A stretch of DNA of 64,000 nucleotides from Polynucleobacter sp. MWH-UH19D (GCF_040409795.1 NZ_CP099571.1:1745439-1809438); one strand, 5' to 3'; positions 27,973-38,212 are shown, numbered from the stretch's first letter. Notes: generated by a model not told the origin, from the sequence alone. Numbers and translations are program-made.

Positions 27973-28554
27973 ATGATTGGTCGCATTCAAGGAATCCTCG
28001 TTTCAGTTCACCCTCCTCGCTTATTGGTTGATTGCCAAGGCATTGGTTACGAGGTGGATGTGCCGATGAGCACCCTATATCAATTACCTCAAGCAGGACA
28101 AAAAATTATCTTGCTGACTCACTTTCAGGTACGCGAGGATGCGCAGCAGCTTTTTGGTTTTGCGACTGAAACAGAGCGGGAAGCATTTAGGCAACTAATT
28201 AAAATTAGTGGCGTTGGTTCACGGACTGCATTAGCCATTCTTTCTGGCATGAGCGTGAATGAACTTGCCCAAGCAATTGCCCTACAAGAAGCAAATCGCC
28301 TCACCCAAGTTCCTGGCATTGGCAAGAAAACTGCTGAACGACTTTGCCTAGAACTCAAAGGCAAACTTGCGCCTGACTTAGGAGTGGCGCCAGGAAAAAC
28401 TCATGCGCCCGATGCTCATAGCGAAGTTTTACAAGCACTTTTATCTCTTGGCTATTCAGAAAAAGAAGCGCTCCTAGCTCTGAAGCAAATTCCGCCTGAC
28501 ACATCGGTGTCTGATGGTATTCGTATGGGCTTAAAGTATTTATCTAAGGGCTAA
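27973..28554 (+). CDS. ruvA: Holliday junction DNA helicase subunit RuvA
   Basis: A 193-residue protein. The OB fold at the N-terminus ([20 protein letters not shown]) is followed by two helix-hairpin-helix motifs ([15 protein letters not shown] and [17 protein letters not shown]) and a C-terminal RuvB-contacting domain ([14 protein letters not shown]). It binds the four-way junction. Same-strand cluster with ruvC and ruvB. Confidence 0.98.
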   Translation: MIGRIQGILVSVHPPRLLVDCQGIGYEVDVPMSTLYQLPQAGQKIILLTHFQVREDAQQLFGFATETEREAFRQLIKISGVGSRTALAILSGMSVNELAQAIALQEANRLTQVPGIGKKTAERLCLELKGKLAPDLGVAPGKTHAPDAHSEVLQALLSLGYSEKEALLALKQIPPDTSVSDGIRMGLKYLSKG

Positions 28555-28579
28555 TCGCCAAACCGAATAAACTCATAGC

Positions 28580-29650
28580 ATGGCAATTCATACTGACGAC
28601 CTAAGCGCTATCCCCGAAGATTTACCAGAAGGGAGAGACCGACTTGTCAGCGGTGCCGCAGGAAATGCAGAGGCTATTTTCGAAAAAGCTTTGCGCCCCA
28701 AGCAACTTGACGAATACGTTGGTCAAACCAAAGCGCGCGCCCAATTAGAAATCTTTATCAGCGCCACTAGAGCGCGACAAGAAGCGCTTGATCATGTGCT
28801 GCTATTTGGTCCTCCAGGCCTTGGTAAAACTACTTTGGCACACATTATTGCCAGAGAGCTTGGCGTCAATCTTCGTCAAACTAGTGGACCTGTTTTAGAT
28901 AGACCTGGCGATCTTGCGGCCTTGCTAACCAACCTGGAAGCAAACGATGTGCTCTTTATTGATGAGATTCATAGACTCTCACCAGTTGTAGAAGAAATCC
29001 TCTATCCCGCTCTAGAAGATTACAGCCTAGACATCATGATTGGCGAAGGTCCAGCAGCACGTAGCGTCAAGATTGATCTCAAACCATTTACATTGATTGG
29101 TGCAACTACACGCGCTGGTATGTTGACTAATCCCTTACGTGATCGGTTCGGCATTGTTGCTAGATTAGAGTTTTACAACACCGATGAGCTCACCAAAATT
29201 ATCGATCGTTCTGCAAATCTACTAAAAGCAAAGATTGATCCTGATGGGTCTGTAGAAATCGCAAAACGCGCCCGCGGTACGCCACGTATCGCAAACCGTC
29301 TCTTACGTCGCGTACGAGACTATGCGGAGGTCAAAGGCACCGGCACCATTACCAAAGCCATAGCGGATGCTGCCTTAAAAATGCTCGATGTTGATCCTAG
29401 TGGATTTGATGTGATGGACAGAAAATTACTTGAGGCCATTTTGCACAAATTTGATGGTGGTCCTGTAGGTATCGATAATTTGGCAGCTGCAATTGGTGAG
29501 GAACGCGACACCATTGAAGATGTACTTGAGCCTTACCTCATTCAACAAGGCTATCTCCAGAGAACCTCTCGAGGTCGCGTGGCTACTCGTCAAGCCTATG
29601 AACACTTTGGACTAACTCCGCCAAGCACTACAGGCAGCCTAGATATCTAA
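28580..29650 (+). CDS. ruvB: Holliday junction ATP-dependent DNA helicase RuvB
   Basis: A 356-residue AAA+ motor. Walker A is [12 protein letters not shown], Walker B is [10 protein letters not shown], sensor 1 is [12 protein letters not shown] and the arginine finger is in NPLRDRFG. The C-terminal winged helix ends with [19 protein letters not shown]. Last gene of the ruvCAB set; it converges on tyrS with an 11-nt gap and no visible intrinsic terminator. Confidence 0.98.
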   Translation: MAIHTDDLSAIPEDLPEGRDRLVSGAAGNAEAIFEKALRPKQLDEYVGQTKARAQLEIFISATRARQEALDHVLLFGPPGLGKTTLAHIIARELGVNLRQTSGPVLDRPGDLAALLTNLEANDVLFIDEIHRLSPVVEEILYPALEDYSLDIMIGEGPAARSVKIDLKPFTLIGATTRAGMLTNPLRDRFGIVARLEFYNTDELTKIIDRSANLLKAKIDPDGSVEIAKRARGTPRIANRLLRRVRDYAEVKGTGTITKAIADAALKMLDVDPSGFDVMDRKLLEAILHKFDGGPVGIDNLAAAIGEERDTIEDVLEPYLIQQGYLQRTSRGRVATRQAYEHFGLTPPSTTGSLDI

Positions 29651-29661
29651 GTCCAAGATTT

Positions 29662-30894
29662 TTAGCTAAGTGTGACCTTAGCAAATTTGCGTTTGCCCAC
29701 TTGCACGACGTAAGTTCCTGCTTCAATTTTTGCTTGTTTGTCAGATACGGTTGTACCGTCAACTTTTACACCATTCTGTTCAATATTGCGCATCGCCTCA
29801 GATGTCGATGGTGCTAAGCCAGCAGACTTTAAGAGAGTTGCGATTCCCATTGGCGCACCAGATAAATTCACTTGCGGAATATCATCTGGAACACCACCCT
29901 TAGCGCGATGATTAAAGTCCTCTAAAGCCTTTTCTGCGGCAGCTTGCGAATGAAAGCGCGCGACGATTTCTTGCGCAAGCAGTACTTTGCAATCTTTTGG
30001 ATTACGGCCTGCAGCAACCTCTTGCTTCATCAAATCAATCTCTGACATAGGACGGAATGACAACAAGGTGAAGTAATCCCACATGAGGTCGTCAGAGATG
30101 CTCAACAACTTGCCGAACATATCGCCCGGGCTTTCACTGATACCAATGTAGTTCCCTTTGGACTTGCTCATTTTCTCAACGCCATCAAGACCCACTAACA
30201 AAGGCATAGTCAAAATGCATTGTGGCTCCTGGCCATACTCTCGTTGGAGTTCACGACCCACGAGTAAATTAAATTTTTGATCCGTTCCACCGAGCTCTAG
30301 ATCGCTCTTGAGCGCAACTGAGTCATAACCTTGCATCAGGGGATATAAAAACTCATGAATCGAAATGGGCACACCATTGCGATAACGCTTTGTAAAGTCA
30401 TCACGCTCTAACATTCGTGCAACGGTATGTTTAGCAGCTAACTGAATCATCCCTCTAGCGCCTAAAGGGTCGCACCACTCACTGTTGTAACGCACCTCTG
30501 TTTTAGCTGGATCTAATACCATGCTCGCTTGGCGATAGTAGGTCTCCGCATTCACAGCAATCTCTTCTGCGGTTAATGGAGGGCGAGTAGCATTGCGACC
30601 CGATGGATCGCCAATCATGCTTGTGAAATCACCAATCAAAAAAATCACGGTGTGACCTAAATCTTGTAATTGGCGTAATTTATTCAAGACAACAGTATGC
30701 CCCAAATGAATATCCGGCGCAGTTGGATCCAAGCCCAACTTAATTCGCAAAGGAGTCTTAGTGGCCTGACTACGAGCCAATTTCTGGACCCAGTCAGCCT
30801 CTACCAGCAGCTCATCGCAACCACGCTTCGTGATTTCGAGGGCAGCAAAAACCTCAGGGGTTAAAGGATATTTTTGTTCTGGTTTATCCGTCAT
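29662..30894 (-). CDS. tyrS: Tyrosine--tRNA ligase
   Basis: A 410-residue class I synthetase. The HIGH-type motif is HLGH in [18 protein letters not shown] and the KMSKS motif is [11 protein letters not shown]. The S4 RNA-binding domain closes the protein (about residues 340-410, [20 protein letters not shown]). This is the TyrZ-like longer group. Start at 30894 ([15 protein letters not shown]) is chosen over an upstream in-frame codon at 30984 that would add 30 residues unlike the family and overlap anmK. Confidence 0.96.
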   Translation of the reverse strand: MTDKPEQKYPLTPEVFAALEITKRGCDELLVEADWVQKLARSQATKTPLRIKLGLDPTAPDIHLGHTVVLNKLRQLQDLGHTVIFLIGDFTSMIGDPSGRNATRPPLTAEEIAVNAETYYRQASMVLDPAKTEVRYNSEWCDPLGARGMIQLAAKHTVARMLERDDFTKRYRNGVPISIHEFLYPLMQGYDSVALKSDLELGGTDQKFNLLVGRELQREYGQEPQCILTMPLLVGLDGVEKMSKSKGNYIGISESPGDMFGKLLSISDDLMWDYFTLLSFRPMSEIDLMKQEVAAGRNPKDCKVLLAQEIVARFHSQAAAEKALEDFNHRAKGGVPDDIPQVNLSGAPMGIATLLKSAGLAPSTSEAMRNIEQNGVKVDGTTVSDKQAKIEAGTYVVQVGKRKFAKVTLS

Positions 30895-30982
30895 GCTGAT
30901 TCTGATAACTGATACAGTTAAATTAGTATTTAAATTGCTAAAGCATAATTGTCGCATTCCTGAGAACAAAGCCCAGAACCCC

Positions 30983-32110
30983 ATGAATCAGCCCCATTCC
31001 CTCTATATCGGCATCATGTCAGGCACCAGCCTAGATGGGATTGATGCGGTACTTGCCAAAATTGACGCAAATGGACAGGCCGTTGCCCTAGATGCTGTGA
31101 GCCTACCCTTTCAAGCAGAATTGCGTAAAGCCTTATTTGAGCTTCAAAGCCCCGGCCCCAACGAACTTCATCGGGATAAGCAGGCCGGCAATGCCCTAGC
31201 CCTTGCTTATGCAGATGCGGTCAAACAGCTGCTCGCAAAATCAAAACTACAAGCTTCTGATATTGCGGCGATTGGCGCCCATGGTCAGACAATTCGTCAT
31301 CAACCTCAGCTCGGCGAACTTGCTTACACTCATCAAACATTGAATCCTGCCCTGCTGGCCGAAAAAACAGGGATTACCGTGATTGCCGATTTTAGAAGTA
31401 GAGATCTTGCCGCAGGCGGTCATGGCGCGCCATTAGTGCCAGCATTTCATGCGAAACAATTTTCATCCAAAGAAGATATTGCCATTCTGAATATTGGTGG
31501 CATCGCAAACTTGACTCTACTGCCAGCAAATGGAGAAGTTTCAGGCTTTGATTGTGGCCCAGGAAATATATTGATGGATGCCTGGATACATGAGCATCAA
31601 GGAAACGCCTTTGATGAAAATGGAAGTTGGGCCAGTCAAGGAAAACTCAATACAGCACTACTCGAAAATTTATTAGCAGATTCTTTTTTCTCGAAAGCGC
31701 CACCAAAGAGCACTGGTCGAGATGATTTTCATCTTGCTTGGCTAGAAGAGAAACTCAGTAATGAAAATCACCCATTAGAAGATGTGCAAGCGACCTTGCT
31801 TCATCTCACTGCACACTCATCTCTAGAGGCGCTTGCCCGCCATGCCCCGCAAACCCAGAAACTGATTGTGTGCGGCGGTGGCGCCCGTAATGCTGCATTA
31901 ATGAAATTACTCAAATCTCAAAGTGAAAAATTCTTTAAACAGCCCCTAGAAATTACTACTAGTGATGCCGAAGGAATTGATCCACAACTCGTTGAAGGCT
32001 TGGCATTTGCTTGGCTTGCCTGGGCTCACCAACAAAAACGGCCAGCAAATTTGCCAGCCGTTACAGGAGCCAAGGGACCTAGAATTCTAGGTGCTTGCTA
32101 TCCCGCTTAA
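30983..32110 (+). CDS. anmK: Anhydro-N-acetylmuramic acid kinase
   Basis: About 375 residues of the ASKHA sugar kinase fold. [15 protein letters not shown] is the family signature, with [14 protein letters not shown] and [14 protein letters not shown] as phosphate and adenosine motifs. It opens and phosphorylates anhMurNAc from turned-over peptidoglycan to MurNAc-6-phosphate. With amgK and murU at 20-21.8 kb this gives most of the MurNAc recycling route. ATG at 30983 yields the normal N-terminus. Confidence 0.96.
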   Translation: MNQPHSLYIGIMSGTSLDGIDAVLAKIDANGQAVALDAVSLPFQAELRKALFELQSPGPNELHRDKQAGNALALAYADAVKQLLAKSKLQASDIAAIGAHGQTIRHQPQLGELAYTHQTLNPALLAEKTGITVIADFRSRDLAAGGHGAPLVPAFHAKQFSSKEDIAILNIGGIANLTLLPANGEVSGFDCGPGNILMDAWIHEHQGNAFDENGSWASQGKLNTALLENLLADSFFSKAPPKSTGRDDFHLAWLEEKLSNENHPLEDVQATLLHLTAHSSLEALARHAPQTQKLIVCGGGARNAALMKLLKSQSEKFFKQPLEITTSDAEGIDPQLVEGLAFAWLAWAHQQKRPANLPAVTGAKGPRILGACYPA

Positions 32111-32123
32111 ATCAATTGAACTC

Positions 32124-32498
32124 TTAGGCGGAGAAAGAAGAGCCGCAACCACAAGTTGTTGTTGCATTAGGGTTCTTGATGACAAATTGAGATCCATTGA
32201 TATCCTCTTTGTAATCAATCTCAGCGCCAACTAAATATTGGAAGCTCATTGAGTCCACCAACAATGTCACGCCATTTTTTTCAAACTGAGTGTCATCTTC
32301 ATTTACCGCATCATCAAATGTGAAGCCGTACTGAAAACCAGAGCAACCACCACCCTGAACGAATACACGTAACTTCAAATCTGGATTGCCTTCTTCTGCA
32401 ATCAAGTCAGCTACTTTAGCGGCGGCGGCATCTGTAAACACCAAAGGGGTTGGTGGTTCAGCCAAATCTTGGGTAGTTTGCGTAGCCAATTCAGTCAT
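32124..32498 (-). CDS. erpA: Iron-sulfur cluster insertion protein ErpA
   Basis: A 124-residue A-type carrier. The three cluster cysteines are in [12 protein letters not shown] (one) and TCGCGSSF (two). The DDAVNEDD acidic segment and [17 protein letters not shown] favour ErpA over IscA. It hands Fe-S clusters to apo-proteins such as respiratory enzymes; candidate clients in this window include MiaB and the large oxidoreductase at 47405. Converges on anmK. Confidence 0.94.
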   Translation of the reverse strand: MTELATQTTQDLAEPPTPLVFTDAAAAKVADLIAEEGNPDLKLRVFVQGGGCSGFQYGFTFDDAVNEDDTQFEKNGVTLLVDSMSFQYLVGAEIDYKEDINGSQFVIKNPNATTTCGCGSSFSA

Positions 32499-32588
32499 GA
32501 TTTACTCCTAATTCAAAAGGCAATGTCTTATTTTAGGCTTTTAATGCCCAGCTTGCTGAAGGCTCATGAGTTGATACCCCCACCTCAA

Positions 32589-33647
32589 TTAGGGCGATAC
32601 CGCAATCTGCGTCAAACCCGTAGTTTCAGGAAAGCCAAACATTAAATTCATACACTGCACACCCTGGCCAGAAGCACCCTTAACCAAGTTATCTTCTACG
32701 ACCAAAATGACCAATGTATCCCCACCGCCGGGACGATGAATAGCAATCCGAATCCCATTGCTACCCCGTACAGACCGCGTCTCAGGATGACTGCCTGCAG
32801 GCATCACATCGACAAAGGGCTCATCCTTATAAAAGTTCTCGTAGAGCTTCTGATAATCGACATCTTTACCGGCCTCAGTTAAACGTACATATAAGGTCGA
32901 ATGAATGCCTCTTACCATTGGCGTGAGGTGTGGCACAAAGGTCAAACCAATTTGATCGTGCCCAGCAATTGCTTTCAAACCCTGAACAATTTCTGGAAGA
33001 TGGCGGTGACCTTTTACTCCATAAGCCTTGAAGTTATCGCTTGCTTCAGACAGCAAAGTACCAATCTCAGCTTTACGTCCAGCACCAGAGGTACCAGACT
33101 TCGAATCCGAAATAATATGTTCACCATCAATCAATTGCTTGCCACCAGTCGACTTTGGTGAAAGCAATGGTGCAAGACCGAGTTGTACTGAAGTTGGGTA
33201 GCATCCTGCTAAACCAACAACACGTGCCTTCTTAATAGCTTCGCGATTAATTTCTGCTAAGCCATAAACCGCTTCTGCCAAAATTTCTGGGCAGCTATGC
33301 TCCATGCCGTACCACTTTGCAAATTCTTTCACATCCTTAAGACGGAAGTCTGCAGCTAAATCCAAAATCTTGACATTGTTTGCTAGCAACTCTTTTGCTT
33401 GAGCCATGGCCACCCCATGAGGTGTGGCAAAGAAAACCACATCGCAGTCATTGAGCTTGGCTTCATCTGGAGTAGTAAATTTCAGATCAACGCGGCCACG
33501 CAATGATGGAAACATCTCAGCTACTGGCATGCCAGCCTCAGTACGAGAAGTAATGGCAACGATCTTGACCTCAGGATGTTGCGCCAATAAACGCAACAGT
33601 TCCACGCCGGTATAACCAGTACCCCCAACAATGCCAACTTTAATCAT
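32589..33647 (-). CDS. argC: N-acetyl-gamma-glutamyl-phosphate reductase
   Basis: A 352-residue arginine-pathway enzyme (type 1 length). The NADP site is [18 protein letters not shown]; the catalytic cysteine is in [18 protein letters not shown]; the conserved histidine is in [11 protein letters not shown]. Start at 33647 is set by a strong GGGGAAAG ribosome-binding site; an upstream in-frame ATG would add 11 odd residues. It lies downstream of rplM-rpsI but beyond their terminator. Confidence 0.97.
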   Translation of the reverse strand: MIKVGIVGGTGYTGVELLRLLAQHPEVKIVAITSRTEAGMPVAEMFPSLRGRVDLKFTTPDEAKLNDCDVVFFATPHGVAMAQAKELLANNVKILDLAADFRLKDVKEFAKWYGMEHSCPEILAEAVYGLAEINREAIKKARVVGLAGCYPTSVQLGLAPLLSPKSTGGKQLIDGEHIISDSKSGTSGAGRKAEIGTLLSEASDNFKAYGVKGHRHLPEIVQGLKAIAGHDQIGLTFVPHLTPMVRGIHSTLYVRLTEAGKDVDYQKLYENFYKDEPFVDVMPAGSHPETRSVRGSNGIRIAIHRPGGGDTLVILVVEDNLVKGASGQGVQCMNLMFGFPETTGLTQIAVSP

Positions 33648-33714
33648 GTCTTTCCCCAAAACGCCTAAATCGAGAAGCAATACTCAAACTTTATAAACCT
33701 CATTGTAGAAACAA

Positions 33715-33738
33715 AAAGGGCCGCTTGCGCGACCCTTT
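33715..33738 (-). terminator. Intrinsic terminator of the rplM-rpsI operon
   Basis: Read on the minus strand, AAAGGG-TCGC-loop-GCGG-CCCTTT forms a ten-pair stem (one G-T pair) followed by TTGTTTC. It sits 28 nt after the rpsI stop and upstream of argC, separating the ribosomal operon from argC. Confidence 0.85.
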
Positions 33739-33765
33739 CGATAAAACAACAGTGACCGAAAGAAA

Positions 33766-34167
33766 TTAGCGCTTGCTGAACTGCTTACGACGACGCGCGC
33801 CATGCAGACCAACTTTTTTACGCTCAACTTCACGAGCATCACGAGTAACCAAACCTGCTTTAGACAGGGTGGGCTTTAACGCATTGTCGTAATCGATCAA
33901 AGCACGTGTTACACCGTGACGTACCGCACCAGCTTGACCAGTCTCGCCACCACCAGATACGTTTACTTTGATATCAAAGGTAGTGAGGTGAGATGTGAGA
34001 GCCAAAGGCTGACGAGCAATCATGCGTGATGTTTCACGAGCAAAATAAGCATCGATAGGCTTACCGTTAACAGTAATTTCGCCTTTGCCAGACTTAATGA
34101 AAACGCGCGCAACAGAACTCTTGCGGCGACCTGTACCGTAATTCCAACTTCCGTAATTAATAGCCAT
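33766..34167 (-). CDS. rpsI: 30S ribosomal protein S9
   Basis: A 133-residue S9. [20 protein letters not shown] opens the conserved core, [21 protein letters not shown] is the central loop, and the C-terminal [16 protein letters not shown] tail reaches the ribosomal P site. ATG preceded by AAGGAAA. Nine nt after rplM, the usual pair. Confidence 0.98.
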   Translation of the reverse strand: MAINYGSWNYGTGRRKSSVARVFIKSGKGEITVNGKPIDAYFARETSRMIARQPLALTSHLTTFDIKVNVSGGGETGQAGAVRHGVTRALIDYDNALKPTLSKAGLVTRDAREVERKKVGLHGARRRKQFSKR

Positions 34168-34176
34168 TTGGTTTCC

Positions 34177-34605
34177 TTAAATCTCTAACGCTTTTGGCTG
34201 TTGAGCCGCATGCGGATGATTAGCATCGCCATAGACCTTCAATTTCTTGATCATGGCGTAGCCGAGTGGGCCTTTTGGCAACATACCTTTCACAGCCTTC
34301 TCCAAAGCGCGACCTGGGAAACGGTCTTGCATCTTGTCAAAGTTGGTCTCGGAAATACCACCTGGGTATCCGCTGTGACGGTAATACATTTTGTTCAAGC
34401 CCTTAGTGCCTGTAACACGTAACTTAGATGAATTGATCACGACGATAAAGTCGCCAGTGTCAACGTGTGGAGTGAATTCAGGCTTGTGCTTGCCGCGTAG
34501 ACGGTGTGCCACTTCACTGGCGACACGACCGAGGACTTTGTCCGTTGCGTCAATCACGAACCATTCACGCTTTACCTCATGGGATTTTGCGGAAAAAGTT
34601 TTCAT
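34177..34605 (-). CDS. rplM: 50S ribosomal protein L13
   Basis: A 142-residue L13, the expected length. [20 protein letters not shown] and [19 protein letters not shown] are standard blocks, and [17 protein letters not shown] is the C-terminal signature. First gene of the rplM-rpsI operon. Its 155-bp leader region separates it from a candidate small RNA on the same strand. Confidence 0.98.
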   Translation of the reverse strand: MKTFSAKSHEVKREWFVIDATDKVLGRVASEVAHRLRGKHKPEFTPHVDTGDFIVVINSSKLRVTGTKGLNKMYYRHSGYPGGISETNFDKMQDRFPGRALEKAVKGMLPKGPLGYAMIKKLKVYGDANHPHAAQQPKALEI

Positions 34606-34760
34606 GATTTCTCAAATTGTTATAGTCAAAAAATACTCCAATCAAACAACTTCCACTTTGGCCCTGCTTATATTTGCAAGCTCGCAGATTCAGCGATTTA
34701 ACTGGTACAACGATTGCCGCTGACTAATCGACAATCCAGTAAAGCCTTGAATTATAAACC
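34606..34760 (-). promoter_or_regulatory. Leader/promoter region of rplM-rpsI
   Basis: Non-coding. A TATAAC hexamer (34619-34624, read on minus) with TTGTTT or TTGATT upstream could be a promoter, but the spacings (19 and 15 bp) are not ideal. Further upstream at 34701-34740 the minus strand reads ACTGG-ATTG ... CAAT ... CCAGT, an interrupted hairpin of about 40 nt, next to a smaller TCGC/GCGA hairpin (34682-34696). Whether this is part of the mRNA leader depends on where transcription starts. Confidence 0.35.
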
Positions 34761-34761
34761 A

Positions 34762-34862
34762 AAAAAAACCCAGGAGCTAGTCCTGGGTTGGAATCCACCT
34801 ATGTTTGGGTGGAGGAGACACTGGGAGGTAAGTCGCAGTCTTATATAAGACTGACTACCAAT
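34762..34862 (-). ncRNA. Candidate small RNA with two anti-Shine-Dalgarno (CCUCC) motifs
   Basis: About 100 nt, minus strand, no credible ORF. In order: a hairpin with a 6-7-bp stem closing on an AT-only loop (palindrome CAGTCTTATATAAGACTG, 34836-34853); a single-stranded stretch containing CCTCC twice (complement of 34824-34828 and 34811-34815, within TACCTCCC and CTCCTCCACC); a second hairpin TCCACC/GGTGGA; and a strong intrinsic terminator (9-bp stem AACCCAGGA/TCCTGGGTT, 34767-34789, then a run of eight T). A promoter fits just upstream. The CCUCC elements equal the 3' end of 16S rRNA and could pair with ribosome-binding sites. A 'betaproteobacteria toxic small RNA' family is known to me in outline; I cannot test membership. 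Confidence 0.72.
34767..34789 (-). terminator. Intrinsic terminator of the candidate small RNA
   Basis: Minus-strand AACCCAGGA, loop CTAGC, TCCTGGGTT, continuing into TTTTTT. The perfect 9-bp stem and T-run are textbook. No protein gene ends upstream of it on this strand: rnpB is at 35437, beyond a plus-strand gene, which is why a short transcript is inferred. Confidence 0.9.
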
Positions 34863-34868
34863 ATGGGT

Positions 34869-34898
34869 ATTCTACACAAAGAACATTCTGCAACGCAA
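34869..34898 (-). promoter_or_regulatory. Predicted sigma-70 promoter for the candidate small RNA
   Basis: On the minus strand, TTGCGT (34893-34898) is spaced 18 bp from TAGAAT (34869-34874), five of six matches in the -10 box and four of six in the -35. Predicted start near 34862. Confidence 0.55.
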
Positions 34899-34903
34899 GA
34901 AAA

Positions 34904-34940
34904 TTGACCAAAATCAATCATTTTATGTTGCTATGCAACA
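34904..34940. promoter_or_regulatory. FNR/CRP-like box and adjacent 15-bp palindrome
   Basis: 34904-34917 reads TTGAC-N4-ATCAA, one base off the FNR consensus TTGAT-N4-ATCAA. At 34926-34940, TGTTGC-TAT-GCAACA is a perfect 15-bp palindrome. Both lie between the small-RNA promoter and the osmC start, so they may act on either side. Binding is inferred from sequence only. Confidence 0.4.
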
Positions 34941-35011
34941 ACTATTCATGGGTCTAAAATTGGTAAACTATTGATAATATTGATTAATTTAGTAAGTTAG
35001 GGGTCACTAAT

Positions 35012-35434
35012 ATGGAATGTCGAGTATCTTGGTTGGGTAATGGCGGCATGACTTTTTCTGCAGAAACCGGCAGTGGACACCTCGTAAACATGGATGGTGC
35101 CCCCGAAGCGGGAGGCAGAAACCTAGCCCCAAGGCCAATGGAGCTCATTTTGGCTGGTGCTGGTGGCTGCTCTGCCTTTGATGTCGTATTGATCCTACAA
35201 AGATCCCGTCAGGCTGTTAGCGGCTGTGAAGTGACCCTGCAGGCAGAAAGAGCTGCGGAGGACCCAAAAGTCTTCACCAAGATTAATTTGCATTTCAAAG
35301 TTAAAGGGAAAGATCTAGATGTAGCAAAAGTAGATCGAGCAGTTAAGCTATCCCACGAAAAGTACTGCTCCGCTACAACGATGCTGGCAAAAACTGCTGA
35401 GTTGACCTACAGCGTTGAAGTCATCGCGGAATAA
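35012..35434 (+). CDS. OsmC family protein (YhfA-like)
   Basis: A 140-residue OsmC-fold protein distinct from the one at 3394. Conserved cysteines are in GAGGCSAFDVVLIL (near residue 54) and SHEKYCSATTML (near 119). RPMELILAGAGGCSAFDV is the YhfA-type pattern. An AGGGGT ribosome-binding site precedes the ATG. Likely a thiol-dependent protein of unknown substrate. It stands alone and converges on rnpB, whose 3' end is two nt past its stop codon. Confidence 0.87.
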   Translation: MECRVSWLGNGGMTFSAETGSGHLVNMDGAPEAGGRNLAPRPMELILAGAGGCSAFDVVLILQRSRQAVSGCEVTLQAERAAEDPKVFTKINLHFKVKGKDLDVAKVDRAVKLSHEKYCSATTMLAKTAELTYSVEVIAE

Positions 35435-35436
35435 GT

Positions 35437-35743
35437 GCAGAGTCAATCGATAAGCCGGATTCTGTCGCCTAAATTTTCATTTAGGGGCAATCATTCCTCT
35501 AGGCCGTCAGTTACCTGACGGCTCAAGCTCCCTACCCGCAGACTCAGCGGGACGCCTCATCGTCTGCATACTTGGGATTGCTCCAGGTGGAGGTTACCGC
35601 GTTTCACCGTAACTAAATACGCTCGTCTCTGTGGCCCTATTCCTCACGTCACCGTGGATGGCCGTTAGCCATCACCCTACCCTATGGAGTCCGGACTTTC
35701 CTCCCCCTCAATAAAGAGGCGGCGATTGCCTAATTGACTCTGC
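35437..35743 (-). ncRNA. rnpB: RNase P RNA component (class A)
   Basis: About 307 nt on the minus strand. The conserved core GAGGAAAGTCCGGACTCC lies near the 5' end (complement of about 35688-35705), and GACAGAATCCGGCTTAT near the 3' end. The ends pair with each other: GCAGAGTCAAT at the start with ATTGACTCTGC at the end, forming P1. Helices such as GCCGTCAG/CTGACGGC are plain. It is the ribozyme that trims tRNA 5' leaders. Ends are placed by the P1 pairing and may be off by a few bases. Confidence 0.95.
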
Positions 35744-35795
35744 GCCTGCAGTCTAACGCAGTCAGAGCAAATTAGCTGATAAAAATAAAAGTGAT

Positions 35796-36863
35796 TTATT
35801 CAACCAATGACCAAGCAATTGATTCCCCTGCGCGTAGCGGAACAATCGTCGCATCACCGAGTGGCAATTCTGCAGGAATAGCTTGAGTCTGCTTAGACAT
35901 GGTAATTTTTTTAGTATTGCGCGGCAAGACATAAAAGTCAGGACCAAAGAAACTAGCGAAACCTTCTAATTTATCTAATTTGCCAACACTCTCAAATGCT
36001 TCGGCATACAAACCTAATGCATTGAAGGCGCTGTAGCAACCTGCACAACCACATGCAGCTTCTTTTGCACCCTTGGCATGTGGAGCGCTGTCCGTTCCTA
36101 AGAAGAAACGTGAATTTCCACTGGTGGCAGCATCAACTAAAGCAACTCGATGTTCTTCACGCTTTAATACTGGCAAGCAATAGTTGTGAGGACGAATACC
36201 TCCAGCAAAAATGGCGTTACGATTCATTAGCAGATGTTGCGGTGTAATCGTCGCAGCTAATGTATTTTTTCCATGAGTCGACGCGTCACGAACATAATGC
36301 GCAGCCTGCTTAGTGGTGATGTGTTCAAACACGATCTTTAATTCGGGAAAATCTTTGCGTAAGGGCTCAAGCACAGAGTCAATAAATACAGCCTCACGAT
36401 CAAAGATATCAATATCGGCAGTGGTTACTTCCCCATGCACTAACAATGGCATCCCCACTGCCTGCATGGCTTCCAGTACTTGGTGGCAACGCTTAATGTC
36501 ACTAACACCAGCATCACTATTTGTTGTTGCACCTGCGGGATATAACTTAAAAGCAGCAATACCTTCTGCCTTTGCTTTACGCACCTCATCTGCGGAAGTG
36601 TTATCAGTCAGATATAAAGTCATTAGCGGAGTAAAGCTATTGATGCCCAACGTTTTTAAGTTGGCATCAATACGGGATTGATACGCCTTTGCCAAATCAA
36701 CCGTGGTGACTGGTGGCTTCAAATTTGGCATGATGATTGCACGCGCAAATTGGCGGGCAGTGTCAGCCAAAACATCCTTCATCACATCACCATCACGAAT
36801 ATGCAAATGCCAGTCATCTGGCTGGATCATTTCAATTCTTGAGGGCGTATTCGAATTCGACAT
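35796..36863 (-). CDS. pyrC: Dihydroorotase (class II)
   Basis: A 355-residue amidohydrolase. Zinc ligands include the two histidines of [10 protein letters not shown], the lysine of [12 protein letters not shown] (carboxylated in the family), histidines in LVHGEVT and FEHITT, and the Asp of LGTDSAPH. It closes the dihydroorotate ring in pyrimidine synthesis. Preceded two nt upstream by the glycerate kinase gene, so the two share a transcript. Confidence 0.97.
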   Translation of the reverse strand: MSNSNTPSRIEMIQPDDWHLHIRDGDVMKDVLADTARQFARAIIMPNLKPPVTTVDLAKAYQSRIDANLKTLGINSFTPLMTLYLTDNTSADEVRKAKAEGIAAFKLYPAGATTNSDAGVSDIKRCHQVLEAMQAVGMPLLVHGEVTTADIDIFDREAVFIDSVLEPLRKDFPELKIVFEHITTKQAAHYVRDASTHGKNTLAATITPQHLLMNRNAIFAGGIRPHNYCLPVLKREEHRVALVDAATSGNSRFFLGTDSAPHAKGAKEAACGCAGCYSAFNALGLYAEAFESVGKLDKLEGFASFFGPDFYVLPRNTKKITMSKQTQAIPAELPLGDATIVPLRAGESIAWSLVE

Positions 36864-36865
36864 AG

Positions 36866-38212
36866 TTATTTATTAAGCAAGATGATACGGAAATCATTGA
36901 CATTCGTCAGTGTAGGACCAGTTTCCACTAAAGCTCCAAATTGCGCAAAGAAACCATAACAATCATGAGCCGTTAAATACTCATTAGGATTGGCGCCATG
37001 AGCTTTGGCCGATTCCCGAATATCACTATCAAACCAGGCGCCTGCATTCTTTTCGCTTCCGTCAATCCCATCCGTATCCGCAGCTAAAGCTGCTATCTTG
37101 GGCAAATCTGCGCTAGCAGCCAATAGCGAAAGGAGATATTCGCTACAACGTCCGCCACGCCCTTTAGTACCAGCGGGGATGGTCACAGTACATTCACCAC
37201 CAGAAATCAGTGCAATGGGTTTATCGGCTTGATTCGTCTTTGCCAAATACTCACGCGCTAACTGCGCCTGCGCCACACCAACTTCCTGAGCCTCACCCGT
37301 GATCGTATCGCCCAATACAACAGGCTTGTATCCATAATCTTTTACATAATTTGCTGCAGCCTCTAGGCTCTTATAAGCGGTTGCAATCACATGGTTAGAT
37401 ACTCGTGCACCAACAAGATCAATATCTTTTAAAGTTTCAGGCTTCTGCCCCGCAGCCCCCTGCTTTAGATGAGTCATGACTGGTACTGGAATAAGCTCCT
37501 GCAAGCGATAGGATTCAATAATATTCAATGCATCTAAATACGTTGAGTAGTCAGCTGCGCAAGGGCCACTTGCAATATCAGCAGGGGCATCACCCGTTAC
37601 ATCTGAAATTAATAGCGCCTCTACTCGCGCTCCACGAGCAATCGCACATCTCGCTAGGTTGCCGCCTAAGATGGCTGATAAATGTTTACGTACAACATTC
37701 ATCTCTTCGATTGGGGCGCCACTACGAAGCAAGGCTTCAGTAGTTTTGCGCATATCGTCAATCGAAATTCCTTCGACTGGCAAAGTTAACAAACTAGATC
37801 CGCCACCAGAAACCAAAGCTATTAATACATCATTTTCTTTAAGCGTTTGAGTTAATTCCAGAATAGCTTTTGCGCCATTCATGCCTGCCTGATCTGGAAC
37901 AGGATGACCTGCTTCAACAATCTTAATATGAGAGGTTGGAGCGCTGTGTCCATAACGCGTCAATACGACCCCTTCAATCTTGACTTGAGGCCAATGCTCT
38001 CTGGCATAAGCCTCTAGTGCGCTCGCCATTGCTGCACTCGCTTTACCGGCACCCACAACCAAGCATCTCCCTGTAGGCTCTTGCCCCGCTGAAAAAATCT
38101 TTGCTAAATATTGAGGAACAATAACTTGTGGATCCGCAACTGCCACTGCTGCTGCAAAAGCATTTTTGAGAATAGTCTCGGTACTTTTTGGCTGAGAATG
38201 TTGTTGCGTCAT
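36866..38212 (-). CDS. Glycerate 2-kinase (GckA/TtuD, MOFRL family)
   Basis: A 448-residue protein with the DUF4147 N-terminal domain ([36 protein letters not shown]) and a C-terminal MOFRL domain ([39 protein letters not shown]). It phosphorylates D-glycerate to 2-phosphoglycerate; older annotation calls such genes ttuD or hydroxypyruvate reductase. It would feed glycolate/tartronate carbon to central metabolism. Grouped with pyrC, which it almost touches, and 9 nt downstream of the ABC exporter. Confidence 0.9.
   Translation of the reverse strand: MTQQHSQPKSTETILKNAFAAAVAVADPQVIVPQYLAKIFSAGQEPTGRCLVVGAGKASAAMASALEAYAREHWPQVKIEGVVLTRYGHSAPTSHIKIVEAGHPVPDQAGMNGAKAILELTQTLKENDVLIALVSGGGSSLLTLPVEGISIDDMRKTTEALLRSGAPIEEMNVVRKHLSAILGGNLARCAIARGARVEALLISDVTGDAPADIASGPCAADYSTYLDALNIIESYRLQELIPVPVMTHLKQGAAGQKPETLKDIDLVGARVSNHVIATAYKSLEAAANYVKDYGYKPVVLGDTITGEAQEVGVAQAQLAREYLAKTNQADKPIALISGGECTVTIPAGTKGRGGRCSEYLLSLLAASADLPKIAALAADTDGIDGSEKNAGAWFDSDIRESAKAHGANPNEYLTAHDCYGFFAQFGALVETGPTLTNVNDFRIILLNK

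Noticed and set aside
30830..30982. N-terminal extension of anmK, and a matching extension of tyrS to 30984
   Set aside because: Both run into the opposite gene's coding end or promoter, and both families start at the internal ATGs.
35437..35743. Considered a protein-coding or repeat region because it is GC-richer and lacks long frames
   Set aside because: The conserved cores and end pairing identify RNase P RNA.
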